From Melitaea cinxia (Eukaryota > Arthropoda > Insecta > Lepidoptera > Nymphalidae), in contig NC_059397.1 in NCBI RefSeq assembly GCF_905220565.1, positions 14,509,001-14,573,000 on the forward strand: 64,000 nucleotides of DNA, written 5' to 3'. Below the pieces are notes generated by a model. It was not told the origin of the DNA, ran no database searches, and saw only the letters and a program-made list of their open reading frames with translations. Below are positions 24,227 to 37,100 of the stretch, in pieces. The position numbers were made by a program, and so were the translations under genes. Within the stretch, counting starts at the first letter, position 1. Every line of letters begins with the position of its first letter.

Positions 24227-25294
24227 AGACACTAACTGATATCATATTAACACGTATATTCCCACAAGCGTAATATGTAAAAACACATTTTTTCAGATTA
24301 CGTTTGTGGGAATATATATGTACATATACAGATATAGGTGCAGTACCATCCTAATACCTAAATTTGATCTCTGAAAAGATGTATCAAAGATAAAAATTAG
24401 CCTTTAATATTTTAAATAATGTTATAACTTTCTTGTTATTGTCAAATGAGAGAATCATCAGAATGTCAAAGCTACACATACTTGGTCGCTTACTAAGTGC
24501 TTAAGTTACACAGACATAGCTCTCCACAAGTTCGCGCCAAAAATGGTGTGAAACAATGAATTTCTAAAAATGATTTCTTTAAACTACGTTGAGGTTAACT
24601 TGCACATACTAATGCACTCCTTTTTTCTCTTATTTTTTTGTCCTTGGATGGACGATCAAATTCATAGAAATGCATATGAAAAACCATGTAACCAATTATT
24701 AATTGTATTTGATACTACTTTTTAATTTTGTTTTATTTTCTTGGGGTGTACCTTAGTTTACCTTAGCATAAATCTAATATCTGTTATTAGAATAAGATAA
24801 ACAACAATTGTCCCAAAATTCTATTTGTCTATTTTACAACTAAAAATTAACTAATATTACAATACTAGCAACTCATTGTCGCTTTGCTCGCATAGAAATT
24901 GATAATATTTACCAAGAGGCGCTAGAATAGTGTATATTATATTACAAAAATGAAGGATTTCTTTTTATACCACATTTTGGGTTCACCTTTTGTGCGATAG
25001 AACTACCAGGATGCTTGCAGAGCTGCTCTTAATCACGTTTCATGGAACAGTCGTGTGAAAAACAGTCAACAGTGTCATATTTGATTAATATTAGTAGTAC
25101 GAACTAATCTTCTATTTTATTATAGAGAATATCCACAAACGCTGGATTATATCTATGTTACATGCAAACAAAAGCCTAAAAATAAAATTTCGTGCTTCTA
25201 AAATTTCTACTTGCGTCATGACACGAAAACATTTAAGATATTTTCAGTCGTAAAAATTATTTGAGACTGGACTAATGTAGTTTTACTTTAAATA

Positions 25295-25620
25295 AGTGTG
25301 TTTGCCCGCTAACGACAAAAACCGACTTCAATTACATCGACATGTAATATAACGTGTTACACGAAAAAATAGTCTAGTAAATACACATTAATAGAAATAG
25401 CTCAAAAAGTACTTGCTAGATCTCAATTAAATTTCAATGGCACCACATGACACGCACAACCTTTCGATTAAAAAAAGTCATTGTCGTCCACTCAGTCAAA
25501 ATTTCTTAGGTAAAATACATTAAAAAAAGAAAAAAAATCAAAATGAGAATCTCCTCCTCCTTTTTAGGAAATCGGTTAAAAGGAAAAAATAAGTAAAATC
25601 GAATTTAGAACCTCCTCCAC
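25295..25620 (+). repeat. ACCGACTTC-type repeat
   Basis: It begins TGTGTTTGCCCGCTAACGAC and continues with ACCGACTTCAATTACATCGA. It ends near CTCCTCCTCCTTTTTAGGAA. No coding capacity. Confidence 0.6.
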
Positions 25621-25684
25621 ACGTGCTCAACGCTGTGTAGAAAAAGTAACTTACAACATAACTACGTACCAAAAATGTATAATA

Positions 25685-26070
25685 TCTATATATTAATACG
25701 TGAAGCAAAAACTTTGTAAGTACCCCTTTTTACGAAAATTGCGCGGACGGAGGAATATGAAATTTCGTACACTTATAGTTTATATAGAGAAGGAGTGCAA
25801 AATGCTAATATATTTTTTTAACTATGCATAAAAATATATTAAATCAAATGAAAAAAAACATACACACAACCATGTATTTGACACACACACGCATATAATA
25901 GTCAAAGTCTGTAGTCAAATTGAAAAAATTTAAAAAAGGTTCTTACTAGGTTACAGGTTAGGTTCTTACTGGTTAGGTCTTAAGTAAGGTCTTTACTTTC
26001 ATAATTTTTTGGTTTTCTTTAATTAAATTTTTTAATTATGGTCAAATTTCGACCTCTGGGCGACCACTAG
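25685..26070 (+). mobile_element. Non-autonomous Helitron-type element
   Basis: The 5' end is TCTATATATTAATACGTGAA. The 3' end is GGGCGACCACTAG, with A before and T after the element. The interior has CATGTATTTGACACACACAC. Sister copies lie at 27,388-27,721 (reversed) and 57,142-57,478. It ends about 250 bp before gene D's ATG and 125 bp before its half-site. Confidence 0.75.
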
Positions 26071-26194
26071 TTATGTTGAGTACATTAGGAAATTCCAATG
26101 AGAAAATGTAGAGATTTGGGTGGTTTCTACGACCATTTTTTTGCAGATAGCGTTTCTGGGATTATACGTATGAGTGTGATATCATTTATTATCT

Positions 26195-26224
26195 TGACCT
26201 TTAATCCTGGCTCGTTGTATAAAA
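26195..26224 (+). promoter_or_regulatory. Core promoter of gene D
   Basis: TGACCTTT (26195-26202), then 15 bp, then TATAAAA (26218-26224), which lies 103 bp before the ATG. TGATATCA is at about 26,177 and CTGGGATTATACGTA at about 26,156, matching the TTGTGGGAATATACGTG stretch of gene C. Core spacing is identical to genes A, B, C, E and F although D is on the opposite strand. Confidence 0.75.
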
Positions 26225-26320
26225 TGCGACGAAGTGAAAGATGTTTAATATTCTTCCGAAGAATTTACATAAAGCACATTAAGATTCTGTAGCGACGCTT
26301 ACGAGGGAAAATATATTATC

Positions 26321-27916
26321 ATGCAGAAATATCTGATTGTGACACTTTGCGTTTTCGCTGCATTTGTTTCGATAGAAGCGAGACCTTGGTAAGTAAATTT
26401 TTATAATAATTTTGAATTATTGCCACAATTTGACTTACAAAACATATAAGATAGACTATTAACCGTTAAAACCGCTCCATGTAGTCCGTGTTTGAGGGTT
26501 TGATTCCCGCCCGGGATAGATATTTGTATTTGTATAAATATTTCTTTCCGGTTTAGATGTCTGTCCTTGTGAGTCTCGCCATCGTGCCTTGGAGAGCACG
26601 TTAAGCTGTTGGTCTCGGTTGTAATCATAAATACCTCATATCGATCGTAACTCATAGGAGGTAACATTTATCTGCTAAACTGCAATGAAAAAGCGTAGTA
26701 GATTCAGCTCCAATCCTTCTCCTACATGGAGAAAAAGAGTTATGGCCTAGCAGTGGGATATTACAGGCTAAATCGATTCATTCAATTACAAAGTGTTCAA
26801 TAAATTATTTTTTATTTCCACGGCGGCGATATCAAAATAGATGCGCTGCTATATAATTTGATTATGTTGCAAATATGTAATGATAATTTTATACATAATT
26901 AGGTATGAAGGTGGATATAGTGATAATGGGTATAGCAGCGACGGATATAGCAGCAATGGATATATTAGAAGCGGCAACGCTAACAGCGGAAATGGCGGTA
27001 GCGGATATGATGGTAATGGATATGAAAGCAATGGATATAGCAGCAATGGATACGGCAACAGCGGTAATGGCGGCAGCGCAAGGTATGTCAGACATGATTT
27101 TTATGTACATTTAAATAAATACTTTTCTTACATAAATAATAAGGCTATTATTATTATAATATACACGTCAAAATACATAGAATACTAAATATGTTTCGTA
27201 ATGAAAACTGCCATGAACAAAATAACAAGTATTTGTAGAGAGCAGGAAATTCATTGATATAATATACTTGTTTATTTTTACCCAAACAACATTTAGAATA
27301 TTACGATCATTTTTTGATAGTTCTTGTAATAAATATTAATGTAAAGAGTTATAATTATTATTTATATGTAATGATTTTTTATTAATACTAGTGGTCGCCC
27401 AGGGGTTGAAATTCGACCATATTTAATTAAAATTATAAGTTTCGACATTATTAAGGTTCTGTTATGAAATACTATACTTCTATAATAATAAACAAAAAAG
27501 TATATATTCAATTCAAAGAATATATATTCGTGTGTGTGTCAAGTACGCGTAAGTGTGCGTAATGTTTTTTTATTGATTTAATGTATTTTTATGCATTTAA
27601 AAAATAGCATTCTGCACTGATTCTCGATATAAACTATAAGTGTGGGAAATTTTATACACCTCCGCCCTCGCAGTTTTCCTAAAAAGGGTAAAAAGTTTTT
27701 GCTTTACGTTTAAGATATAGATAATAATGATCTTTGTGATATTATTAGTAGTTATGATACATTAAATAAAATATTTTTTTCAGACAAAATGGCCAAAGTC
27801 AATCCGGTTATGGAATCTACGTACCGAGATCATGCCCACACTGCAAAATCAATAACTTAGGGAATGGTGATTACAATAGACATACCTTCAACTTACCAAG
27901 AGGAATATACGACTAA
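26321..27916 (+). CDS. Cluster gene D: secreted Gly/Tyr/Ser/Asn-rich CxxC/GNG protein
   Basis: Exons 26321-26388, 26903-27082 and 27784-27916 join in phase 2 to 126 aa. The signal peptide MQKYLIVTLCVFAAFVSI ends EARPW. The middle exon is almost pure repeat of GYSSNGY type, and its DNA shows a 15-bp unit like GGATATAGCAGCAAT. The last exon gives C100-P-H-C103, LGNG 108-111 and HTFNLPRGIYD. These are the only Cys residues of the mature chain, so a single internal disulfide, a dimer or a metal site is possible. AATAAA lies at 27,959. Intron 1 holds a SINE, intron 2 a Helitron. It is the only member between the two duplicated blocks and the only one there on the plus strand. Function unknown. Confidence 0.87.
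26455..26785 (+). mobile_element. tRNA-derived SINE in intron 1 of gene D
   Basis: It has the B-box-like TTTGATTCCCGCC near 26,498, GTCTGTCCTTGTGAGTCTCG, and the end GGCCTAGCAGTGGGATATTA. Same family as the copy at 38,240-38,515. Confidence 0.65.
27388..27721 (-). mobile_element. Non-autonomous Helitron-type element in intron 2 of gene D
   Basis: It reads, reversed, from TCTATATCTTAAACGTAAAG to GGGCGACCACTAG. The same family as 25,685-26,070, in opposite orientation about 1.3 kb away, so the two flank most of gene D. Confidence 0.7.
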
Positions 27917-28299
27917 TTTTAAGATATTTTTGTAATATCTAGTTTATATCTTTCATTTAATAAACTTTTATTAAACTGATATTTATTTTAATACAAGCTT
28001 TACACATTCGTATTACCTAACTTTTAAGAAACGACATCTAATTTTGGTATAAAAAGCATCCAGTGCTCATCAAGTACGATACTAAGTATGGTCGAAAATT
28101 CACGAATCAATAACCTGTTTATATCCCTTGTCATTATATTACATACCTATCTGATATTGTGACTGCTCCAGATTTTAAGCAGGATATTTCCTGCTGTGCC
28201 CTACCTCAGTCTAGAAATTTATTTATTAAAATTTATTTATTAAAATTTATTTATTTAAATGTATAAATATTATATAAAGTGCAAAGTATATTAATTTAC

Positions 28300-28529
28300 C
28301 TTCTACAACTCTCTACATCACATCTAATTAAATATGTTCTGTTGTCATATCCACTGTTACCAAACCCACCATATCCGTTGTTACCATATGCGCCTAAATC
28401 TTTGCCTCTTCTGTTAGCTCCATTTTCACTCGCATATGGCTCTTTCCTATTATAGCCCATATCAAAATTACTGCATAAATATCTCCGTGGGATAGATAAT
28501 TTTCAACACTGCCCGTATCATATTCAAAT
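28300..28529 (-). pseudogene. psiA exon 2: broken duplicate of gene A middle exon
   Basis: On the minus strand this is 230 nt against 231 in gene A, with the acceptor and donor still present. One base is missing in the stretch after TTATGCA (about 28,466), shifting the frame, and several substitutions are seen. Downstream sequence resembles gene A's intron 2 only as far as about 28,140; no third exon remains. Upstream, the intron resembles gene A's intron 1 up to about 28,965, where homology stops at the string AGCAATAATGCT. Confidence 0.8.
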
Positions 28530-28959
28530 CTATAAACATTTATCAAATTTATCCATCGATAAATAAAATTAAATATTTTTTTAAGAATATTAAATAATAA
28601 GATCTATATACTAGTAAGCAGTTACCAGCAGAAAATAGTGAAAATCAATAATATAATATCGGTAACTAACTCTTAATTTTGAGAGTCCTAATTACTTTCA
28701 GTTCTTAGACAAAAATGTACAAAAAGAAAAGGTCTCATTGACGTTTTTATTTACATACCTTCGTGAATAGTGTTTTATTGCGTGCATTATTACTTAAATT
28801 AATGTTTAATACAGGTACGAGTAATAACATTAAAATAATAAAGATTTTTATTTCACTTCACTTCACTTCAGCCTATCGCAGTCCACTGCTGGACATAGGC
28901 TTCCCCAAGTTCGCGCCACACAAGATTTCAAGATTTTTATTTAGAGAGCAATAATGCTT

Positions 28960-29180
28960 TGCTTGATGACACGTTGGCGCAACGGTCATAGCACTGGTTT
29001 GTGTCTGTTGCGCTGGTGGGTTCGATCCCTGCACATGACAAACATTTGTATTGGCCCTACAGATGATTGCCGTGGTCTGGATGCTTGTGCAGTCCTTGTT
29101 AGTCTCCCCAGCGTGCGTGAGAGCACGTTAAGCCGTCGGTCCCGGTGGTTATCATGTACACCTGATAGCGTTCGTTACTC
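28960..29180 (+). mobile_element. tRNA-derived SINE at the psiA inversion breakpoint
   Basis: It has the A-box-like TGGCGCAACGG, the B-box-like GGTTCGATCCC and ACAAACATTTGTATTGGCCC. It directly abuts the point where the gene A intron homology ends. Confidence 0.65.
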
Positions 29181-29528
29181 ATTTATTTATTTATTAAAGG
29201 ATAACCAACAAAAGATACATTAATAATAGTTTGTTATACATGAGCTTACAATAGGATGTCAATGCTCTTTTAATTACAGGTTATCACAACATGCATTATC
29301 ACGTCAAGTAATACTAATAATTAGTTAATGAGTAAATTTGTCAATAAGCAATCGATCGAATATTCAAATTGTAATACGTCAAATTATAAAATTAAAATTA
29401 AAATCCAAAATTTAAAAATTAATAATCAAAAATTGAAAAATCGAAAAATCAAAACTTATAATTTAAAAATTAAAAATAATAAAAAAAATACTAATGTAAT
29501 CAAAATAATATTATGAATAGCAATTATC

Positions 29529-29592
29529 ATGGAAAACGTTTAATTGTTTCATTTTGCGTGGTTATATTTATTTCGTCAGAAGCAAGGCCTAG
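29529..29592 (+). pseudogene. psiA exon 1: inverted, frameshifted signal-peptide exon
   Basis: This is a 64-nt copy of gene A's 68-nt first exon, on the plus strand, while its former partner exon 2 is on the minus strand. A one-base loss after ATGGAAAA puts a TAA at the fifth codon; another three bases are lost later. The end AAGGCCTAG plus the GTAAGT donor is kept, and the following 180 bp match gene A intron 1 to 29,775. Homology upstream of the ATG reaches only GAATAGCAATTATC; the TATA box and half-site are gone, replaced by A-rich sequence. Confidence 0.8.
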
Positions 29593-29775
29593 GTAAGTGA
29601 AATTAACAATTCTTACAGTAAAAATATCACAAAATGTTTACAAAATTAAATAAACTGTAGCGTCATTAAAACGTTTTTCGAGTATGAGAGAAACTTACAG
29701 TCGTCACAATAGCAAAACATTAACCAACAACGAAGTGATAAGGTATATTCATTTATTTTAAGCAAAGCATTATTG

Positions 29776-30003
29776 CTTCAGCCTGTAATCTTCCACTGCT
29801 GGGCAAAGGTGTCTTTCTTCGTATTGAAAAAGGATCAGAGTTTAATCCACCATGCTGCTCCACTGCGGAATATTTACCTTCCCAAGCGGAAATCGAACTC
29901 GGAATCGCCGGTATTTGAGCGTGTTACACCCAATGCCTACGAAGGAACCGCTGACACCGCGCATCGCCACGAGTTGTCACTACAACGTGTGATTTCAATT
30001 AAA
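29776..30003 (-). mobile_element. tRNA-derived SINE, reverse, at the second psiA breakpoint
   Basis: It starts TTCAGCCTGTAATCTTCCAC directly after the end of the inverted intron piece. The right end matches the reverse SINE at 16,336-16,690, including the flank ATTTCAATTAAAATATC. Confidence 0.65.
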
Positions 30004-31069
30004 ATATCCAATTAGCATTTTAATATTTTACCTTACATTTTTTACATTTTTACATTTTAATAAACAATTTCATTATTCAGTAGCTAATTCTGGCATCGGT
30101 CACTATTGTTTCTTAGAATAAGTTTAATTGTAAGTTTATTATTTTAATTGAAATATATAAAAATTATTGTTTTTTTTTTAAAGTCCGCCGGCTGTCGTAA
30201 ACATTATTAGTGCATAAACGGCACTACTACACAAGAGCAACTTGACACATGTCAACTTGAATGAATGAAAAATGATAAAAATATCACCAGATATTTTTTT
30301 TTCGAAATTTGACAGGAGTCAGCTGAAAGGTGCTTGTTGATATGAACAGTGTTGTCTTTTCACTAAAGTAACTTTAATTCAAAACGTAACGGATTTATTG
30401 ACTAACCCTCTTAAAACATACTATTTACTACTAGCGGCTTTACTCGCAATTGATATCCATCGATTAAGCTTAAAGATAAGCCCATAAATATTTTTGGGAC
30501 AATATTATTATATAATATATATCTACTCAATCACAAATAAAAAATCCGAACTACGCTTATAGTTTTTTTACACCCTAGCCCAGGTGTTGATTATATCTTT
30601 GGTTCTCATTTTTACTTTCTTCCATCTCCTAAGGTTTATCGTATTTACAAACCGAACTAAATTTTGGGACAAAAATTTACCCGTGTGTTAGTTGATAGTA
30701 CGAACTATTATTTAACCACTATTATTTTTGACAAAGATTCAGATAGATTATTTTAATATGCCTGTGTTATTGTATTGAAAAACACATTAAATTTTTAGAT
30801 AAATGAAAAGGAATAGGTAAGAAAATATGAACAAAATCAGTGACATGAAAGAAACCGATTGCATTTTATTGAAACAATATTAAATTGTACAACTATTATT
30901 TAATAGAAAACCATTTTTTTTCATAAGAAATAATACAATTGGTTTGGTTTGGTGGTACAAATTTTTACTAACTTTATAATCATAAAATTTGAAAAAGTAT
31001 ATTATTTTTATAATACTTTATTAAAATGGGATTTATAAAATTAATTAAAATAATATATTACTATAATTT

Positions 31070-32113
31070 CTAGTCAAATATTCCTTTAGGCAGATTAAAG
31101 GTGTGTGTGTTGTGATCCCCATTGCCAAGGTTGTTGATTTTACAGCCAGGGCATGAATCGGGAACGTAGGCCGAGTTGCCCATATTGTAATTACCACGCC
31201 TGAAAGAAACAGTTCATTTCAAACATAAATTCATTTAAAATAAGTTAATATCTAGATAAAAAAGGAGGACGTAATTTTTTATTACTCACATTATGTTGTA
31301 CAAAAGCAAAGCTTTTCTCAAATAAGTGACTATTTAGAAAAACAACTATTTACTTAGACTGTATTTACAAAGAAACAGTTCAAGAAAGGGAGGGTTAGTT
31401 AATATTCCACTCTTCAAATAACAGTCTGTAACTATGACAATAAAATAAAATTAAAAAGCAATAACTACACATTACAGAGAAATACCAAATTAAATATAAA
31501 CACTCACATGGCTTAAAATATTATGATTTTAACATTTACAGCTAATCATGTTCTCTCACCTGGTGACCGATCCTCTGCTGCCATATTCGCTGTTGCCATA
31601 TCCACTGCTACCATATCCACTGCTACTTAATCCCCCGCCACCATTTCCATTACTATTATATCCACTGCTACTATATGCACTGTTACTATGTCCGCTATTG
31701 CTATTTCCACTGTTATCATAACCGCTATAATGTCCACTGTAAAATAATACCATCAAGTGTTGTTAAAGTCCAAGAAAATCAAACTACACATATAGTTTGT
31801 TGTTAAAAATGTAAATAAAAACAAGTAAATAAATATAAATAATTAAATGTAAAGCTAAGAAATATAATTAAGCCAAATCTAAAATATAATAGTTTAAGAA
31901 AAATAAAAAATAAAACTACAAAAATAAGAAATAATTTTTAGAAGATAAATGTCTATTAGCTTAATACAAAAAGTAGAAAATGATCAAAATTAATATTTTT
32001 TAAATATGGGGTTTCACGAATTTTTAACTGACCGAATTAACTTACCAATATCTTGCTTCTGTTGAAATAAATATAGTGAAAATGCAAAGAGACATAATCA
32101 GGTATTGCTGCAT
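31070..32113 (-). CDS. Cluster gene E: duplicate of gene B
   Basis: Exons (minus) 32113-32046, 31736-31560 and 31199-31070 give 124 aa. The first exon encodes the same signal peptide as gene B (MQQYLIMSLCIFTIFIS), and the split codon again gives Cys. The middle exon is 15 nt longer than in B (an extra GHSNS unit after SGNSNS). The last exon has C98-P-G-C101 and LGNG 106-109, ending HTFNLPKGIFD. AATAAA lies at 31,018-31,023 (reverse). Introns and both flanks also match gene B, so the copy is recent. The reading frame is intact. Function unknown. Confidence 0.85.
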
Positions 32114-32208
32114 GGTTATATGTATCCCCGTAAGAGTCGCTTCGGATTCTTAATGTGCTTTACACAGTATCTCCGACTGAATACAATAACATATTTTACT
32201 TCGTCCCA

Positions 32209-32238
32209 TTTTATACAAATGTCCAGGATTAAAGGTTA
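32209..32238 (-). promoter_or_regulatory. Core promoter of gene E
   Basis: TATAAAA (32215-32209) is 102 bp from the ATG. The variant half-site AAAGGTTA (32231-32238) is at the usual 15-bp spacing. TTGTGGGAATA lies at 32,269-32,279. Nearly identical to gene B. Confidence 0.7.
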
Positions 32239-32524
32239 AGACGATAACTGTTATCATTGTCATAAGTGTATTCCCACAAACGTAATCAGAAAAATAATGT
32301 TTATAATAACTACCCCACGTGCACCTAAGATACCTACTTGGTTTCTCTGAAAGGTAAACTTAAAATAATGAAATAAAATATTAAATATTAAAACTGTATG
32401 TCATATATTTTTATGAATCGCATATATTCATTTTAATCGTATTTTCCAAAAAACAGAACAGGCAAGAAACACTAAGTGTAAATAAAAGTATAAATTTGAT
32501 ATAATTTTAATGATAACTGCATTT

Positions 32525-32925
32525 TTACATAATTGTGTTTGCTCGCAAACGAAAAAAAACCGACTTCAATTACGTCGATAATACAACGTAAGAAGATTTA
32601 AAAAATCAAGTACGCGTTATCAAATATTACTAAGAAAGTAGTTGTCAGATCTCAATCAAATTTAAATGGAACTGCAAGACAAGCATCAGCTTCCGAATAA
32701 AATAAGAATCATCAAAATCGGTATACCCAGTAAAAGTTATACAACGTAAGTCAACGGAAAAATAGTCCAATAAATATTTAATTAGATATAAATCGAAAAG
32801 TACTCGTTAAATCTCAATTACATTTAAAAGGGCCCTCATGACACACCACATGATATACCAACTTTCGATTAAAAAAATCATCGAAATCGGTCCAGTCAAA
32901 CGTACGTTCCGTCAAATTTCAAGGG
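32525..32925 (+). repeat. ACCGACTTC-type repeat
   Basis: It begins GTGTTTGCTCGCAAACGAAA and continues with ACCGACTTCAATTACGTCGA. It holds two degenerate internal subunits (AACGTAAG... at about 32,585 and 32,743). Confidence 0.6.
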
Positions 32926-33669
32926 AATACCTATAGACACCTGACACACCAGGAGCATTACAAGCTCGTTTCTGACCCTAACACCGACCCCCTCCAAGAA
33001 CTCTGACTACCTTCTCCACTACAGGATTACAACACTACTTGAAAGCACTAGTACCGAAGACATTGTTAATGGTCCCATCTTCTCTTAGTATATGAAGTTT
33101 GATAGTATCAAAGGAGACAATTTTGTGTAGGCTTGACGCTGATTCCATCACTATTAATAAATGGATTTTGTCTAAGAATTACAATGTTATATGGAAAAGG
33201 AAATATATAAGCTTGATTAAACAACGATTTTTATATATTTCGAACAACTATTTTTCCTTATATTTCGGTTAAGTACAAATACAAGTGACGATATTAGTTA
33301 CAAGCTTTATGACTACTAAAGTTCATGCCAGCCATACTCTTGACCTTCTTTATAAGTAAGAATTATGTATGTGTGGATATGATACCTTTATTTTTTTACC
33401 TCCTGCCACCGAGCTTTTGGTTGATTGCAAAAAGGCCACCCCTTTTCACGATTCCCACCAAAATAGTGGGATTATCCTTAAAATCATCTTTGGATATTAC
33501 TTCCAAATCGACTTTTATATTTTTATGTAACTAAACCGGCCAAAAAATTGATAAATAAAAAACCTCAATTTACATGGTCAAGTAATAAAATAAGAACTTC
33601 ATCAATGTAGTCGAAGTCAATTAAATACGCATTATCAAGGATAACTCCAAAACTACCCGTCAGATCTCG

Positions 33670-33810
33670 CTCGAATGGCTCATTTTTTTTTTTTTTTTTA
33701 ATTATAGACTAGCGCTTGACTGCAATCTCACCTGATGGCAAGTGAAGATGCAGCCTAAGGTGGTGCACGCTTGCCTAGAAGATGCCTATTCACTCTTGAT
33801 TTAAAGATTT
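33670..33810. repeat. Short LINE-derived fragment
   Basis: It contains a poly-T run, then GACTGCAATCTCACCTGATG and GGTGGTGCACGCTTGCCTAG. Such strings are typical of a non-LTR 3' end. No coding part. Confidence 0.4.
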
Positions 33811-34169
33811 AAAATGAGACAACATGATTAGCACTACTTTTTAACAAAATAAAATCGTCATCAAAATCGGTAGGTACAAAATTAGTATTATCTTGCATGA
33901 AATACAGTTAAAAGTTTATAAACACTTAATGGGACAGTCGACTTGAAAACCTGCTCCTTTTTTAAGTCTATTCGACTTCAAATAATTTATTAAAGTTTAG
34001 TTATACAAAGTTGAGCAAAATTAATCTAACTGAAAATATTCCTTGCATAAATTCATATCTAACGCACACATGTCAAAACTGTATCTCGATGTGGCGTATC
34101 CACATATGTAAACTTTTTACATGGAAATAATAATGAAACCTCATTTCTTACAAAATACATATGGAAAAA

Positions 34170-37100
34170 AAATTTATAATAATAATAATAATAATAAATA
34201 CTCTTTATTGTACACCACAAAGAAACATTACAAAAAAAGTGATACATGAAAAGAAAGATGTACAAAGGCGGTCTTATCGCTAAGAGCGATTTCTTCCAGA
34301 CAACCTTTGGGCATAGGACATAGCGAAGAAAAAGAGAAGCGGGAGGGAAGTGTACAAACAGTTGATAAAGAATTGGCGTATAGTTAACAAGCAGTATGAT
34401 GTTAACAGAAGTAAATATACATATACACATACATATACACATAATATACATACACATACATATATACAAATAAATATATACATATATACTACATAAACAA
34501 ATACTACATAATATATATATTTATGAAGCTGATAATGATATTTATGAGGTATTTAGTGACAAAAAATGCGCCTTTAGATATTTTTTAAAACAAGCAAGAG
34601 ATTGAGCTTTTCTTATAGAGAGAGGAAGAGAGTTCCAAAGTTATACAGCTTTAACAGAAAAGGAGTTTGAATAAAAGGAAGTAGTATGAGAAGGAGTTTT
34701 TAGTGTTAAGGTTGAAGATGACCTGAGGGAACGTTCATGAGTGTCACAGAGAAACTCAAAGCGATTTTTTAGATAAAGCGGTATATCTGGATGGAAAAGT
34801 ACACAATATAGTAAAGAAAGGATGTGAGTATTCCTGCGAAAGCGGATAGGGAGCCACTTGAGTTGATTGCGAAAATCGGAGACATGGTCATATTTGCGAA
34901 GACCAAATATGAACCGTATGCAGAGATTCTGGAGGCGCTCAAGCTTATTTAACTGCTCCTCTTTAAGATCTAGGTAACAAATATCAGCATAGTCAAGAAT
35001 CGGTAGTAGGAGTGACTGTGCTAACGCAATTTTGGTAGGGATAGGAAGAAAATATTGAAGCCGGCGGAGGGATCCGATAGCTGCGAATAATTTGCGACTT
35101 AACTCACTCAGTTGATATGTCCACGAGAGGTGTCTGTCAAAAATTATACCGAGGTTTTTTACTTTATCGCTGTAATTAATAACGGTGTTATTAAAAATGA
35201 CGGGTGGTATAAGTGACCAGTCAATTCGAGACACTAGTTTTGAACTACCGATGATAATGACTTGACACTTGGAAGGATTGACGTTTAGACCGTATGATTT
35301 ACTCCAACTATGAATGTTGTCCAAGTCATTATTCAACTCATTTATAGAGGTCGGTAAGTCCACTAATTTTGCATGAGAGTAAATTTGGAGATCGTCTGCA
35401 TACAGGTGATAGGGAGAAGATATATGAGGACCGAGAAAGTTTATGAAGATCGAAAAAAGAAGAGGAGACAACACGCCACCTTGTGGAACGCCGGCAATTA
35501 CGTTTAACCAGTCTGAAAATGAATTTTCGACACGCAGACGCTGCCGCCGTCCGCACAAGTAACTATGAAACCAGTCAATTGCCGATGGAGATATGCCAAG
35601 AGAACACAAGATAGCCAGTAGGATATCAAAATCGACAGTATTAAACGCATTGCTAAAGTCTAGCAGGGTCAACACCGTGAGATTCTGCCCGTCCATAGCT
35701 AATCGAATGTCGTCAGTGATTTTGACCAGAGCCGTAGCCGTACTATGACCTTTACGGAAACCGGACTGATAAGGGTTTAGGAGATTGTTTGAGTGCAGGA
35801 ACAGTGAAAGCTGCTCATGGACAAGACGCTCTAAGACTTTGGACAAAAAAGGAAGGATTGATATTGGACGAAGATCAGAAAAGGCGATGGAATTAGGTTT
35901 CTTGGGTAAAGGAATAATTTGAGCGTCTTTCCAGCAGGTAGGAAAGGTATTGGTACACAAGGATTCGTTTAAGATATGAGTTATAACAGGTAGAAGGGAA
36001 TCTAAGATAGGGATGATCATACTACGGCTAATAGAATCAGATCCTACGGCATCTGAATTAACGGCTAATATGCTCTTATTAACATCACATGCAGACAATT
36101 GAGAGAAAGTAAAAGATGATGACAGTAAAGGAGTTCTAATAGCAGAAAGTTGGTTGAGAGTGTTAGATTTAGTCCTAGAGTCTATATTGACAGAGGATGT
36201 GAAATATTTATTAAGTTGGTTAAGGTTAAATGAGTTTGAAGCTATATTTTGTTTGATTTTGCCAACTCCTAGTGATTTGAGGAATTTCCAAATTTTCGCA
36301 GAGTCTGCTTCCTCTAAAATAGAAGTATGGATATGGCGTCGTTGTGCATCCCTACATGCCTTGTTGCAGCGATTCCGAGAAATTCTATACTTCTCCTTGT
36401 TCGACGGGCTCGGGTCAGCCTTATATCTGACTTTTGCTTTATTCTTTAGAAGCTGTAATGACTTAATTTCAGTTGTAAGCCAGGGAGCAGGCAGATGTCT
36501 AATACGCACGGGTCGAACAGGAGCATGCACATCGTATAGTTGGATTAGGCGGGAGTTAAAGATATCAATCTTTTCATCCACTGCAGAAGAGCTAAATAAC
36601 GCTGACCAGTCAATCATAGCAGCATCCTCGCGCAGGCGGTTCAACTCCATACCCCCAAAACTGCGCTGCAGAAGAATTCTCGACTGTGCCTTTGGTGGTC
36701 TGATTTTATATGAGAGGAAAATGAGATCGTGGTAAGAGAATGCATCGGCCGGGCACTGTCCATGCTTAACAACAAAGTCTGGAGAGGAGACAAATATCAA
36801 ATCAAGGAGTGATGGAGAGCATGTGGGTAGGGTATGGGTGGCGTTCAAGGGAAGGATGTGCATGCTTACAGAGCTTACAAGAGAGCGTAGGCGTGAAGCT
36901 CTGTAGTCTTGCTTAAGGAGGCAGGTGTTAAAATCACCCATCACTACCGTGTGACTATACTGTGGTGTAAGTACTTCTAAGAGATTTTCAAGGGACTCAA
37001 AATAGTCAACAGCGGGTGGTGGGCTATAATAAACACCCAGAAGGAGCTTTGTACTAGACAGGTGGATTTCTAAGAATAGGTGATCTGGGCCATACCCATC

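Noticed and set aside
29328..29516. Lys/Asn/Ile-rich 62-codon frame
   Set aside because: Low-complexity A-rich DNA filling the place of the lost psiA promoter; composition alone explains the open frame.
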